A stretch of DNA of 64,000 bases from Erythroxylum novogranatense (GCA_029891385.1 CM057229.1:4403001-4467000); one strand, 5' to 3'. Shown: positions 34,190 to 46,756, counted from the stretch's first letter. Numbers and translations: made by a program. The notes: generated from the sequence alone by a model not told the origin.

Positions 34190-36000
34190 TTATGTCGATG
34201 CACCTTTTGCTTTAGCTTCACGGAGCTTCTTCTCCCCAGAGAGTTGTTCGGCAATCCTATAAATGGGTGAAAAAAAAATCAGATTGATGTAATATATACA
34301 AAACCAAGCAAGCGTAGCGGTATAAGAGAACAGGAAAAATGAAAATAGATATATACTTAGTGAGGGCTTGGAAGTTCTTAGTTTTGCCATCATCTATTGG
34401 CTCAAGATTACCAGTTGACAAGTTCACCCTTTTCACTGGTTCATTCAACAAATCCTTCCCTAATTTTTTCAGCTCTTCCAAGTTGTCTTTAGATGAGTTA
34501 TCCATAGCTGCCATTGGTCCTTTCAAAGAATCACTCTGCAAATTATGTCAAACCCTTTAATCAAAGATTTCTATTACCATTCTCAAATGTTATATAGTTT
34601 TATATGTATACCTGAATTCGAAGATAATTTTTCTCAGAATGAAGAGCGTGAAAAAGATTGGTCATTTGGATATCGACCATATCAGAACTTGCTTCCATAT
34701 AACAATTGATGATAGGAGTTTGGCCACCATGTATCATCCATTCCACTGAACCCCAGTTTGATGTTTCGTCAACACTTAACCTGCTTACATTTCTTGTTGA
34801 ACCTGTTCCTAAAGAAACGACAACGAATCTTCTGAAATCGGTGGCCTTGATGTTACGGTATTGATCTTTTCCCTCAGTGATTTCTTTCATAACCTCATTC
34901 ATGGCAACATAAGTCTGTATTTTAAAGGTAGATAATATAACATTAGAACTTCAAAAATTTTCGTGGAAATCAGAAATATATGTACAGATATCACAAACCG
35001 GATTATTTGCCGCTAAACCTCCATCGACAAGGTTGAATTGGGACTTGTCCGTCGCAAAATAATAGGGTGGAAAGTAGGTTGGAGCAGCAGAAGTTCCAAT
35101 GCATACGTCTGATAGATTGACGTCTTTTTCACTCCTATGCTGTACCTGAAGTAGTGGGAAAGATCGGTCATGTCGAGACATTGTTTCCACTTAAAACCCT
35201 CAAACTCTATAGAGATACATGTGCTCTGTAGTGAATAGTGATTAAGGCTTTCCAGGAAATTTTATGAACCTCGAAGCTGGAGAAGATAACAGGCATGAGG
35301 CACCTGATGTCGAATGATGTGATTGCAACATTTGTCAATGTCTGGCTCAATCGCTTATCACCCAACTCTTTCCTGACAATTTTGTGCAAGTTTTTCCCGT
35401 CATACTTGGCTCCTCTAAATAAATGGACCATGTTGGCAACATCTGGGAACCTGTCACAAAAATTAATCACATCGTTCTAATTATATAAAAGGAGACAATT
35501 ATGCTTTTGGGATTTTTGGTCATCAAGTCTAACGTTGAGTACCAGTCTTTGGGGAATATTTGGGAGCAATTGTTCAAATAGAAATCAACGATTTGGGGGG
35601 CAGAAAACAAAGGACGTTTTTGATCATTTGGAGCTGTTAACATGGCAGTCATGAGGCCACCAGTGCTAGTTCCAGCAATCACATCAAAGTAATCTGCAAT
35701 TCTCGCTTCCTTGCCATCCAACCTCTGCATTTTGCTAGGCCGAACAATCACTAATATAATAAAAAATCATCGGAATGCACAAATAAACGAACCAAACCTA
35801 ATCATGAATTAGCATATCATATCACATATATGTATACACACACACGCAAGTTTAATTAATCAATCTTATTCCTTCGTCTCAACCTGAAGCTCGGTCTCCA
35901 AAAAGGTGAGAATAGTTGCTGGAATAATTCCTCTTACTCCACCTCCGTCGATGCTAAGGACAGAAATTATTTCTCCACGAGTTGCAGGTTCAAGAGCCAT
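34190..36000 (-). CDS. Patatin-like lipid acyl hydrolase, copy B (7 exons, intact)
   Basis: Exons by my model are 36000-35884, 35724-35543, 35450-35270, 35145-34999, 34914-34612, 34535-34357 and 34256-34190, with the same sizes and phases as copy A and 391 residues. DGGGVRG, GTSTG (Ser59) and DGG (Asp201) are all kept. I count 12 residue differences from copy A: A5P, A36T, D45E, a Pro to Ala in GPKYDG, an Glu to Lys in the following helix, Phe to Ser before QFNLVDGG, five in exon 5 and one Phe to Leu in exon 6. The core promoter with TATA box is conserved, but upstream sequence differs. No disabling lesion was seen, so both copies could be active. Confidence 0.9.
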
Positions 36001-36093
36001 TGGAGATTGAGAAAGAAGGGTCTCAAAGGATACTAAATAGCAAGGAAATGCTAGTGAATGAAAGTTTGAGATATGGTATCAAGGTAATGTAGG

Positions 36094-36101
36094 TATTTAT
36101 A
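36094..36101 (-). promoter_or_regulatory. TATA box of patatin-like gene B
   Basis: TATAAATA about 95 nt before the ATG, same place as in copy A. Confidence 0.6.
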
Positions 36102-36349
36102 GAATGAGCTTCCAATTCCTCAAGGAAGTAAAACAATCCCATTAAACTTTATTATGTAATTAAAAGTTAATTTTTGAGTGTTATTACTACAATAAACTTT
36201 AATATATTATCATATTTAAAACTTATATATAAAATATCAAAATATTAAAAGTTTACTTGTACTTTTTAAAAATAATAAACTTATTTCAAATGTTCTAAAT
36301 TTTACGAATTTTATTAGAAAATAAGTTAATATTATCACCTTGAATAACC

Positions 36350-37275
36350 ATATTCTAATTTTTTAAATCGATAATCCTTGTAATTTTTAAAATTTAATTT
36401 AGTAAATATATATAATACTCTATAAATCAAGTAATACATTCAATTTAATTAATATTAATATATTACCAAATTTGTTCGAATGCTTCATTTTAATATTTTA
36501 AGAATATTTATACAATTTTATGGGTGTATTAAATAACAAAAACTTAATCATAAATAAATTATTTTAGCAGAGAAAGTGTTGATATATTATAGCATTGACT
36601 TCTAAAAGTTAAAGACACTTGAGGGACCTGTGGCCTTTAATTATAACTAATGATTAAAGTTTTCAATTATTCCAATGACATCAACTTTGAATTTATTAAT
36701 GTTTTGGTTCAATTTTATTTTTAGTTTTATTTAATTTTATAATTTTATGGTTAAAATTTAATTAATTAATCAGTTATTTTTAAAATTAATCAATTTTATA
36801 AGTTAAATTTATTTAACAATTTCTTTCTTCAAATTATTTAATTGATAAGGTTATTATAATATCATTAAACTTTTAAATTTTAAATTTTTATTTTATGGTC
36901 TAATTTTAATCTAATTTTTTATACATTAATTATATTATCATTTGGGAACCAATGTTTGTATTTATTTAAACAAGTCCTCGATTTCAATTCATTATTATAA
37001 ACCGACAAAATTAATAATGAACTATTCTCTACGTTTAGTCCAATCACTGAAGCGGGATTTTTTTAAACTAAGTTTAAATGGTTTTTATATATTTTATGTA
37101 AATCAAATAAAATTTTGATTACACGTGGAGAAATACAATTCACTCATCTTACCAACCTCCTCTAATATAGCTTTTTCGTTCATTCATGTTACCAACCTTA
37201 TTCTGTTTATTTTACCAACCTTCTCTAATATTCATTTTACCAACCTTCTCTAGTTACATAATATATTTGGTTATT
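36350..37275. other. AT-rich block specific to unit B
   Basis: Unit A passes directly from CTTGAATAACTA to ACTAACTATATTTGGCG, while unit B has about 920 extra bases here. It contains repeated TTACCAACCTTCTCTAATAT-like words near 37150-37260. No gene or terminal repeat recognised. Confidence 0.6.
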
Positions 37276-37684
37276 CTACTAACCATATTACTAATATTTG
37301 GCGTTAATTTCTGTTTATTTTTAAATAAAATAATGTCATTTATATTTCTAATTAATATTTAATTCTATGAAAAGTCATTTAGATTAGAAATGAAATTATG
37401 ATTTTATTTAATTTAAAAATTGGAAAACCATATTGTTTTTAAAACAACACTTAAAGTGTAGGGTAGGGCCGAGCATTAAATGTATGAAGCGCCCCATTGC
37501 CTTATCTTATCTTCCTTATTCCACGTGAAACTAAACTTTTTAAGTGGTGACTGAAAGAATCGAAGGTTCACATCTCTTAACAAACTTAAAATTGGAAACT
37601 CAACACATAACAACATCAATTTAGAGGTTTGGAAATTTTTATGATAGGTCCACGTCTATTTCGGGAAGATATTATAAAATTTTA

Positions 37685-37946
37685 GGGCGTTTAGTTCCAC
37701 TTTTATTTTTCTGTTATTGTTTTTAATTTTGTTTCTTGTTTTTATTTCTGTTTTTTTTCTAAAAAATGAAAACCTGTTTAATTGAAATTTGTAATATAAA
37801 ATCTGAAAATAAAACATGTTTGGTTGAAATTTCTAATAAACTCATTATTATCATTATTATTATTATTATCATCATCATCATCATCATCATTATTATTAAT
37901 ATTATTATTATTAATTATTGTTATAAATTTTCTACTTATTAAATTA

Positions 37947-37979
<33 letters not shown>

Positions 37980-38109
37980 AGTTATTCTTATTCTTATTAA
38001 TTTTTTATTATATTATTAAACTCATCATCATCATCATCATCATCACCATTATTAAGTTATTCTTATTCTTAGTAATTTTATTTTATTATTTTTATTATTA
38101 TATTATTAA

Positions 38110-38193
<84 letters not shown>

Positions 38194-38460
38194 GTTACTC
38201 TTATTTTATTAATTTTATTTTTATTATATTTATTTATTTATTTATTATTATTATTATTATTAATTTTAATAAGTTATTATTATTATTATTATTTATTGTT
38301 AATAATAATAATATTATTAATTATTATTAATTATTGTTATAAATTTTTAGTTACCAAATTAATATTATTATTTTATTATTATTTTTATTATACCAAATTA
38401 ATTATCTTATTGTTATTATTAATTATTATTATTAATTATTAATTATTTTATAAATTTTAC

Positions 38461-38522
<62 letters not shown>

Positions 38523-38744
38523 TTTTAGATAGCAAGCAAGGATATGTTGATTTTTTGTTGAAGAAAACATGCTGTCAAAATTAAGAGAAACGATATTTTC
38601 TGATTTCTGTAAAACTGTTGTGGTTTTTTTATTTCTGAAAACAAAAAATCGTAACAGAGTAAATCAAACACGTTTTACTTATCTATTTTTCATTTTAAAA
38701 AAATGACAATAAAAAATAAGAAAAAAAAAAGAAACAAACAATCC
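37685..38744. mobile_element. PIF/Harbinger-like MITE carrying a microsatellite
   Basis: TTA flanks both ends (37682-37684 and 38745-38747). The ends GGGCGTTTAGTTCC and, inverted, GGATTGTTTGTTTC resemble Tourist-type terminal repeats. Unit A lacks the segment. No transposase frame. Most of the interior is the ATT repeat. The terminal-repeat match is imperfect, so the class is tentative. Confidence 0.55.
37843..38522. repeat. ATT/ATC trinucleotide microsatellite
   Basis: About 680 bp of imperfect ATT repeats with ATC runs (37868-37890 and 38021-38044) and pure ATT runs (38113-38192 and 38461-38522), separated by TAAGTTATTCTTATTCTTA-like spacers. Confidence 0.92.
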
Positions 38745-38747
38745 TTA

Positions 38748-39429
38748 ATTTTCTGATTCTAGAAGTCTCGTTCACACTCGAATAACTTATTCCTTGCTAA
38801 AATCTCTACTACTTGATTAGGTCTTCCACTTCTGTTTGGCAGAGATTTTTCTTAAATTAAACAATTTATACATTGATTGATAAAATGAGCTCCTTTTTTT
38901 CTTTTCTGATATTAGCGAAAAGAAGTGGGGTACAATCATATTGATGCACCTCTTTTGTTTTTCAATGTTTGTGCATTGTATTGTAAAAAAAAATTAAAAT
39001 TTTGGTTTCAAAAGACGATTCAAGTGATAGAGCCTGTCTTTAAAGTGTTAATTTAAAAGTTCTACAATCCAATTGTTTAAGGGACTACAATTCATTTAAG
39101 AGACTTAAATGGAGAATAGTTAATTCAAAATAAAATATGTTAAAATATATAACTATTAATTAAATCCAGTATATAATTTAATTTTAATAGATTTTATAAG
39201 AAGGTAAAGGAAATTTTGTATTTTAATATGTTTAGAAATATAACATCAAAATAATTATCCTCTAATTTACACAAAATAAAAATATGCCTTATAATTATTA
39301 CAAAATATATGATAATATATGAAAAAAAATTGATGTTTCGCAAACTTTCCGATTCGTTTATGACAAACATAAAAATAAAAAAAAATTAAAAGCACTAAAG
39401 ATAAACAAAACTGAGATTTCTTAACGTAA
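38748..39429. other. AT-rich intergenic sequence, unit B
   Basis: 38755-39100 aligns with 29265-29570 of unit A. The rest is AT-rich and holds no gene I can support. Confidence 0.6.
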
Positions 39430-40628
39430 CTAGGCACATTTTGCCTATGACTGTGAGGCTCTTACCTAACTTAATTCTTTCACTAACGACAATAATTTTA
39501 TACAAGACTTTACTGAGCTGACATCTCTCAACCCTTAATACTATTCATCGTCTTCAGTACCTGTGAAAGAATTTCATACCTAATAGTACGATCGCCTCGT
39601 ACTAACTTCAACAGACAATTTTTCTCAACAATCTTATAACAAAAGAATACTAAACAAATAACTCAAGTGGTTAAACAAAATTCAACATAAATGAGAACTC
39701 TTGAAAAAGAAAAGAAAAACAACTCCCCCACAGATTTAGCTCTACTGAAATATGTCTAAAAGGTGTCACAATAAATCATGGGTTGATTCACATAAATACT
39801 AGTATTAATTCATAGCTACAGGATGAAGACACCAGGTATGACAACCCATGCAAACAACTACTGCGATAAATCCAGACAAGACAAAGACCAAACCAAAAGC
39901 AAGGCAAAGAAAGAATCACGCATAAACCATCACAAAATCTACAGCTTACTAATTCTTTCCTTCAACCCACGACAACACTTGCCAACATGATGGTCATGCA
40001 CATAGTAGCATACCTTCGGCTTTGTCAAATTTTCTTTACACACACAGCAACTTCACACATGAGCCTCCAAGAAAAATGTGTCACAAAATAATTATCATGT
40101 GTATTGCAAAAAAGAGAAAATCCTAGTGATCACCGTGGTCAAACCAAGACCTTAAAATCACGCCAACATGTCTTCCATTGAGAACTCTTTAACGTAGCAG
40201 TAAAAAAATAAAGAAATAGAAATCTTCACACCACATACAACCAAGAAAAGTGTAGCATACATACGCAGGCATAGAAACCTCAATGGAGAACCAACTACAC
40301 ACCAAATACGTTAACAGCCGCACTAAAAAAAAATTCACAGCAGGAATCCCTTCAACCTAATTGTCACGTGATGCAAAGGTAGGCTATACAATATAAAGTT
40401 CTATCATAAAAAGGATACTTTACAAGACATGATTCTATCTTTCATACAATCTTTTATTAGATATTATCCCAATCAAATCCATGATATTCTATGCTATTTT
40501 GATTATAATTTGAAGCTAATTAACATTATCTTGAAAGTCCAATTATCAAATAATGTCAAATTAATAATCTGATATTTAACATATATCTTAAGAATATACA
40601 TATAAATATGTATGTTATATGTGTGTCT
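39430..40628. repeat. Unclassified repeat C, copy 1
   Basis: About 1.2 kb from GGCACATTTTGCCTATGAC to ATGTATGTTATATGTGTGT, closely matched by copy 2 at 45001-46756. It is not AT-only, has no long frame, and shows no pol motif. It is cut near its end by the solo LTR at 40634 and its TATATACACATAAACATG tail resumes at 44648-44680. Confidence 0.75.
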
Positions 40629-40633
40629 ATATA

Positions 40634-43600
40634 TGTAACATCTCACCCCCTACTGGAAGGGTAGAATAGTAAAATTGGCATAAGGTGAGATTAATTGGGA
40701 TGTATGAGTAGTGTCCATGCATACTGGTACTGGTGATCCGTGAATTTGTGCACATGAAATTACTGTACATGCATACATGACATTCCCGATAATTGGGCCT
40801 AAACGGCATTTTAGTGGGATTAACGTGGTTAATGGGCTTGGAAAATTATTCTGAGTGCGCCATAAATCGTTTTCTATTTTTAGGAATTTATGGAAATTTT
40901 TCTGGAATTTTTCGAGGTACTTGCCCGGATTGGAAAATTTCAACTGGCTGACTGAGTTATGTTTTTTTTCGGGACCGAGAAGTACTATCTAATGGCATTG
41001 GGAATTGAGGTAAATGATTTAGGAATTTTTTTTATAAAAAAAAGCCATTAGTATAAGATGGCTTAAAGCATAAGTGGGATTAATGTTCTTTAATTAAAGA
41101 AGATTAATTAGCCTTTTTGTCTTTTTCCCATTTTTAGTGCCAAGTGTCCTCTTAATTGATGAGCTTTGTCTTCTTATACTTATCTTCTACAACTTCTCCT
41201 TGGCTGTTTGAAACAAAGGAAGCACTTGAAAACTCATTTATTCTCCTCTCATTATTGTTTCCTTCGAAAGCTCACTTGAAAACTCATTATTGTTCCCTTC
41301 GATGGTCTCTTCTTCTTCATTGGATTTTTTTTCCATTCACCTAGCAAGTTGCTCTCCTTTCTCCCACCCTAAGTGTTTCCCTTCATGTAAACAAGTTCAA
41401 GCCTCCTACCCCTTCCAAGATAGACGATCGTGTGTTTGTGTGGGGTGAAGTGAGGAGTTGAAAGCTTGGTTTTGGTAAGTATTTTTAGCTAAGCTTTAAT
41501 GATACTTGGATTATGAAGTTAATGCCTTAGTTGGTAGATGCATTCAATGGGACTTTTAGTGCCTTTATTATGATTCTTGATGCTTTAATTTGATGAAAGT
41601 TATAGGTAGAATTGTTGGGTATAAATATATGGTGTGTTAGGATAATAAAAGAACATGGTTGGGATTGGTTGTAGTTTAATGTTTTTGCTTGAATATTGAT
41701 GACTAATCTTGCATGTAAATGAAGAGGTTAGGGCTGCCAACTTGAGGTAGGTATGCTTAGTGAGTGTATGCATGACCTAGGGACTGATTTCTTGTCCAAT
41801 TGGGATGCTTATGGTAGTAGAAATTGATTTGGCATGATAGGAAGTGTAGGTTGAAGTTGGAAGCTGGAAATGACTTTTGATCTATTGCAATGTTTTGATC
41901 ATAACTAATTGTGTAGGTGAGAAAATGAGGTAAGGTTTGTGCCCAATTAAACTTTGGGATGTTGTCTTCAATTTAGTGTGAAATAGGTGTTGTTAAATTG
42001 TAATGCTAGAAGGTCGAAATTCTGCATGGAAAGTCTCTACTTTAGGGTCTGTGAACAGTAACTGACACTATGACCTGATTATTTTGCCGATTTTTCTAAA
42101 TTAATTGAGATGGAATTTGGGAAAATAATCTTCATGAAAGTTGTAGCATATTGAGTTAGCTTTCCATTGCCACTGATCTTGCATTTTTTTTGACATGTAT
42201 ATTGAGAGATATGAACTGATTACTATTGACTGGTTTTATGTTCTTTGGAGAAACCTAGCCTAATTGTCGATTTTGTGAGCTTTCGGATTGGAAGCAATTT
42301 TAGTAATTTTTGTGAATTGAATTGGAGTTTGAATTGTACTGAAGAGTTCTAGATGACACATTGATCTTGAAAATGAGATATGGCATAAAATTTTTAGAAG
42401 TCAGAGTTGGGAGTTATGATTTTGCAAAAACTGATCCTACATTAGAATGTGAATGGCTGACCATGGCAGTAACTTGCATAGTGGTTTTGAAATTGTTAGA
42501 AATCGAATTAGAGTTTGAGTTCTTCATGAAACTTGAATCTTGTGATCTTATCTTTTCAGGGATATAAGGTAGAGAATTTGGTGACATTTGTGCTAAGAGA
42601 TATGCTGTTTGGGAAATTACTGTCCAGATTAGTTGATTTCAGTAGACTGATTCTTTGTTGAATTGTTTGACCTAGTTTGTTATGGAATTTGGTTTTGGGT
42701 TATTCATGAAAGTTGTAGATGATCTTGTGAACTTATTGAGCATATTTATGTGGTAATTTATGGCTGAAGAATCAGAGAGTTATGGAATTTGCAATGTATC
42801 ATTCTGTTTTAATGGGATTTGAGTAGGCAGTAGCTTTGATGGGATATTTGACACCCTTAGGGGTGAAATTGATTTTTATGTTCTTCTTGAGAATTGTAGA
42901 GGGTTTTATGATCTTTCCAATGAGATATAGTTGGTCATGTTCTGAATTGTGTGCAATGAGTTATTGATGTTTGAAGTTGGATTATAAATCAGAAAATAAA
43001 GGGGAAAAATAAGGGTTATATATATAGATATAAATTGTTGAGTTTTGGTTTCTTTTGTCAATTTCTTTTCCGTCCGACGTCCGATTGACCTGATTCTTGA
43101 GGCATCAGATTCATAGAATATTGAATTTCATTTTCTGAGAGATTCGGGATTTTTAGACGGGAAATTGTCGTGGCCCCGGGTAACGGAGCCTTTAATCACT
43201 GTTTTGTTTAGTTGGGGACCTATAGAGGTCCGAATTGCGCACCGTCAGCGCCAATAGGTTTCTAATTTTTAGATGGATTTTTTCTAATGAAAAAAAAATA
43301 GATTAGGGCCGGGAATTCATGAACATGCATATTTCACCTACATGTGCACAAATTGCATATTTAGTGACTCGTTCTTTTTCTGTTTCTTCTAGAGGCCCAA
43401 GTGGAGCGTCGTCCGACCGACGAGGCGAAAACTTCCCGGCATTAGCTCGAAAGTAATAGGTGAGTAACCTAGTTAGTTTCTCAACCTTATGTGTTTATTA
43501 ATTATATGCATTGAGTGCCATGAGGAAGCAAGGATGGATATATGTGATTGATTGATTTGATTGATTTTGGACCATGGGTATTCGAAATATTGGATTGTGA

Positions 43601-44647
43601 TATTGAAGTGCAAATGAGAATAAGTGCGTGAGAATGCATTAGTAAATTGGATTGTAAATGTGTTAGTGAAATGAAAGGTAAATGCATGGGAATGAAATAC
43701 CGGACTAAAAGTTCGAGGACATTGAAAAATGATCGGAAATAGTAATTAATTGGAATTGAAAATAGAAATGCGATAATTGGAAATTGGAAACTGACATGTG
43801 CATTCATACATAGTAAATGATCAGATAATGGCAGTTGTGACCGGTGTAGCTACTGATTTCAGAGCTTTAAGCTCAACGCACAGGGTCTCGTGCCCAACGT
43901 ATTCCGAGCCTCGGCTCGATGATCAGGGCTATGCCCAACGTTTCGGGGCTTCAAGCCCAATGTTTCAGAGCCAATGGCTCAACGTATATGAGCTCAGGCG
44001 CACGGTCACAACAACAAAAGAAAATGAAAGAGTCACATGCACACTGCATAAATGAATGTTTTATGTCAATTGTGTGAAAGGTTTATTGCCTTATAAAATG
44101 TGAAATTGACTGCTTGTGATTTCTTGTTTATGATATATGTACAATATTGTGTGATTGTCTGGATATGCATGAGTTGGGTGAACCATCGATGATGGTTTCT
44201 CACTGAGTTTGCAAACTCACCCAACATTGCATCTATTTTTCAGGAAATGGAGAGTACCCCGTTGGACACACGGAGTACGTCTCATCGCTAGCAAGACAGT
44301 ATCGGTCGGGATCAAGTGTCGTCAGATCTCGCATTAGTGTATTGATTTGGTATTTAGTAGGCCCAATTGTTTATATGTAATTGTATAGAGTGGCTGAGCA
44401 CTAATGAGTGCTAATAATGATTGAAATTGTTTTATTAGTGAAATGGTTTTATAGTTGAAAATGTTTTGTTATAATTGGGCCAAGTCAATGATTGTTTTGC
44501 GCACTCTAATATTTTTGAAAGAAAAAGAAAATGTCATGCGATTTTTCATAAGGTAATGAATGTCCTAGTACGCCACCCTCGTGGGTCACGGGCTCGGATA
44601 TCACCATGGATATCGGGTTCGGGTCTCGTCGGGAGTGGGGTGCTACA
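40634..44647 (+). mobile_element. Tekay-family solo LTR 2, TSD ATATA
   Basis: The 4014 bp start TGTAACATCTCACCCCC and end GGGGTGCTACA with ATATA at 40629-40633 and 44648-44652. It shares blocks with solo LTR 1 throughout (for example near 43074, 43205 and 44181). There is no internal coding region. Confidence 0.92.
44171..44225 (+). repeat. Conserved fold-back block of the Tekay-family LTR, copy 2
   Basis: GTTGGGTGA and TCACCCAAC can form a 9 bp outer stem. Inside are AACCATC GAT GATGGTT (44181-44197) and the 14 bp palindrome GAGTTTGCAAACTC (44205-44218), whose last two bases overlap the outer stem. This is the cleanest of the four copies. Confidence 0.65.
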
Positions 44648-45228
44648 ATATATATACACATAAACATGTTATATATACTATATATTAACAAATAAATTTA
44701 TTTATTAAATAATTTATTTAAATTATATTCGTCTTTAAGAAATTTATTAAATGGTACTCCTCAAACATAAAGTTTTCCACCGTTATAAATCAAAAGTTCG
44801 AAGATGTACTGTTTTCATACAAAGTAAGAATATTCGTATATCAATTCAGACCAGAAGCAATGATAATATATTTTGTTCATATTGGTTGATGATCCACAAA
44901 AGAAAAAAAAAAGAACTTTATTTTTTTGTGGACAGATTAATTTGCCCTATACTGTCCCTATGATGGACAACTAAGAATTTGTGAGCATCTCATTACAAGT
45001 TCGGCACATTTTGTCTATGATCGTGAGGCTCTTACCCAACTTAATTCTTTCACTAACGACAATAATTTTATACAAGACTTTACTGAGCTGACACCTCTCA
45101 ACCCTTAATACTATCTCTCGTCTTCACTACCTGTAAAAGAATTTCACACCCAATAGTACAATCGCTTCGTACTAACTTCAACAGAGAATTTTTCTCAACA
45201 ATCTTATAACAAAAGAATACTAAATAAA

Positions 45229-45732
45229 TGTTGCATGTGATGGCTTGGCCCCTCCACTTAGTTGCCTTGTCAAAGAAGAAGGCTTTGATTGGTGGCATGA
45301 AATTCAACAATATAAACTTGGTTGGTGGCATGCAATGAACTTGGCTGACGACATGCAAGGATGTCAAATAAAGTTGGTGATTTCTTCAACAATTATGGCT
45401 GTAGGTAGAAGGATTTGGACGACAATTGCGTAGGACATCAACTATAAGTAAGGTGGCAGGCTTAGAGGAAAATGAACCATTCTTTCCTTTATGAAATCCT
45501 CTATCCTCTCTGTATACTTTTGAGCCTTTTGTTCCAGCCTTTGTATTTGTATACATTCTTCACATATTAGTAAAATTGCTCACCCTCCGACCGTGGATGT
45601 AGGTCATATTGACCGAACCACGTAAATCTTTGTGTTCTGTCCCATTTATTTTGTCTCTCTTTATTTTCGCTATTACTACTTCGGGCTATTAAACTCAATT
45701 GGTATCTGATCCGAGGGCATTTTATCTTAACA
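45229..45732 (+). mobile_element. Solo LTR or TRIM-like insertion in repeat C2
   Basis: 504 bp with TGTTGCATGTG...CTTAACA ends, absent from copy C1. The flanks are ATAAA (45224-45228) and ACAAA (45733-45737); C1 has ACAAA at the target, so one duplicate has mutated. Near the 3' end, TTGGTATCTGATCC resembles a tRNA-Met primer site, so the piece may be an LTR plus a short internal remnant. Confidence 0.7.
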
Positions 45733-46569
45733 ACAAATAACTCAAGTGGTTAAACAAAATTCAACATAAATGAGAACTCTTGAGAAAGAACAGAAAAACA
45801 ACTCCCCCATAAATTTAGCTCTACTGAAATATGTTTCAAAGGTGTTACAATAAATCATGGGTTGATTCACATAAATACTAGTATTAATTCATAGCTGTAG
45901 GATGAAGACACCAAGTATGACAACCCATGCAAACAACTACTGCGATAAATCCAGACAAGACAAAGACCAAACCAAAAGCAAGACAAAGAAAGAATCGCGC
46001 ATAAACCATCACAAAATCTGCAGCTTACTAATTATTTCCTTCAACCCACGACAACACTTGCCAACATGATGGTCACTCACATAGTGCCATACCTTCGGCT
46101 TTGTCAAATTTTCTTCACACACACAGCAACTTCACACGTGAGCCTCCAAGAAAAATGTGTCACAAAATAATTATCATGTGTATTGCAAAAAAGAGAAAAT
46201 CGCAGTGATCACCATGGTCAAACCAAGACCTTAAAATCACGCCAACGTGTCTTTCATTGAGAACTCTTTAACGTAGCAGTAAAAAAAAAGAAATAGAAAC
46301 CTTCGCACCACATACAACGAAAAAAAGTGCAGCATACATACGCAGGCATAGAAACCTCAATGGAGAACCAGCTACACACCAAATACGTTAACAGCCGCAC
46401 CTAAAAAAAAATCACAATAGCAATCCCTTCAGCCTAATTGTCACGTGATGCAAAGGTAGGCTATACAATATAAAGTTCTATCATAAATAGGATACTTTAC
46501 AAGACATAATTCTATCTTTCATACAATCTTTTATCAGATATTATCCCAATCAAATCCAAGATATTCTAT

Positions 46570-46643
46570 GCTATTTTGATTATAATTTGAAGCTAATTAA
46601 CATTATGCTATTTTGATTATAATTTGAAGCTAATTAACATTAT
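46570..46643. repeat. 37 bp tandem duplication
   Basis: GCTATTTTGATTATAATTTG... is repeated exactly twice (46570-46606 and 46607-46643). Copy C1 has a single unit, so the duplication is specific to C2. Confidence 0.9.
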
Positions 46644-46756
46644 CTTGAAAGTCCAATTATCAAATAATGTCAAATTAATAATCGGATATATAACATATAT
46701 CTTAACAATATACATATACATATGTATGTTATATGTGTGTATATATATATACACAC

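Larger units (their letters stand above)
33853..45000. repeat. Segmental duplication unit B, expanded by insertions
   Basis: Colinear with unit A but stretched from about 3.7 to 11 kb. Inserts are an AT-rich block near 36350-37275, the MITE with microsatellite at 37685-38744, and repeat C1 with a solo LTR between about 39103 and 44680. It lacks the Copia element and the 256 bp promoter segment. Confidence 0.85.
45001..46756. repeat. Unclassified repeat C, copy 2, interrupted
   Basis: Matches 39430-40628 with a few percent difference and contains the 504 bp insertion at 45229-45732. It ends where the Tat LTR begins at 46757, in the middle of TATATACACA that continues in copy 1, so its remainder should lie beyond the Tat element outside the window. 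Confidence 0.75.

Noticed and set aside
34339..34560. Plus-strand frame at the 3' part of patatin-like gene B (also 26561-26863 in copy A)
   Set aside because: It is antisense to exons 6 and 7 and is conserved only because the coding strand is.
37843..38522. Regularly spaced repeats that might suggest a CRISPR-like array
   Set aside because: The units are trinucleotide repeats with decayed spacers in a plant context. There are no constant repeats of 25-40 bp.
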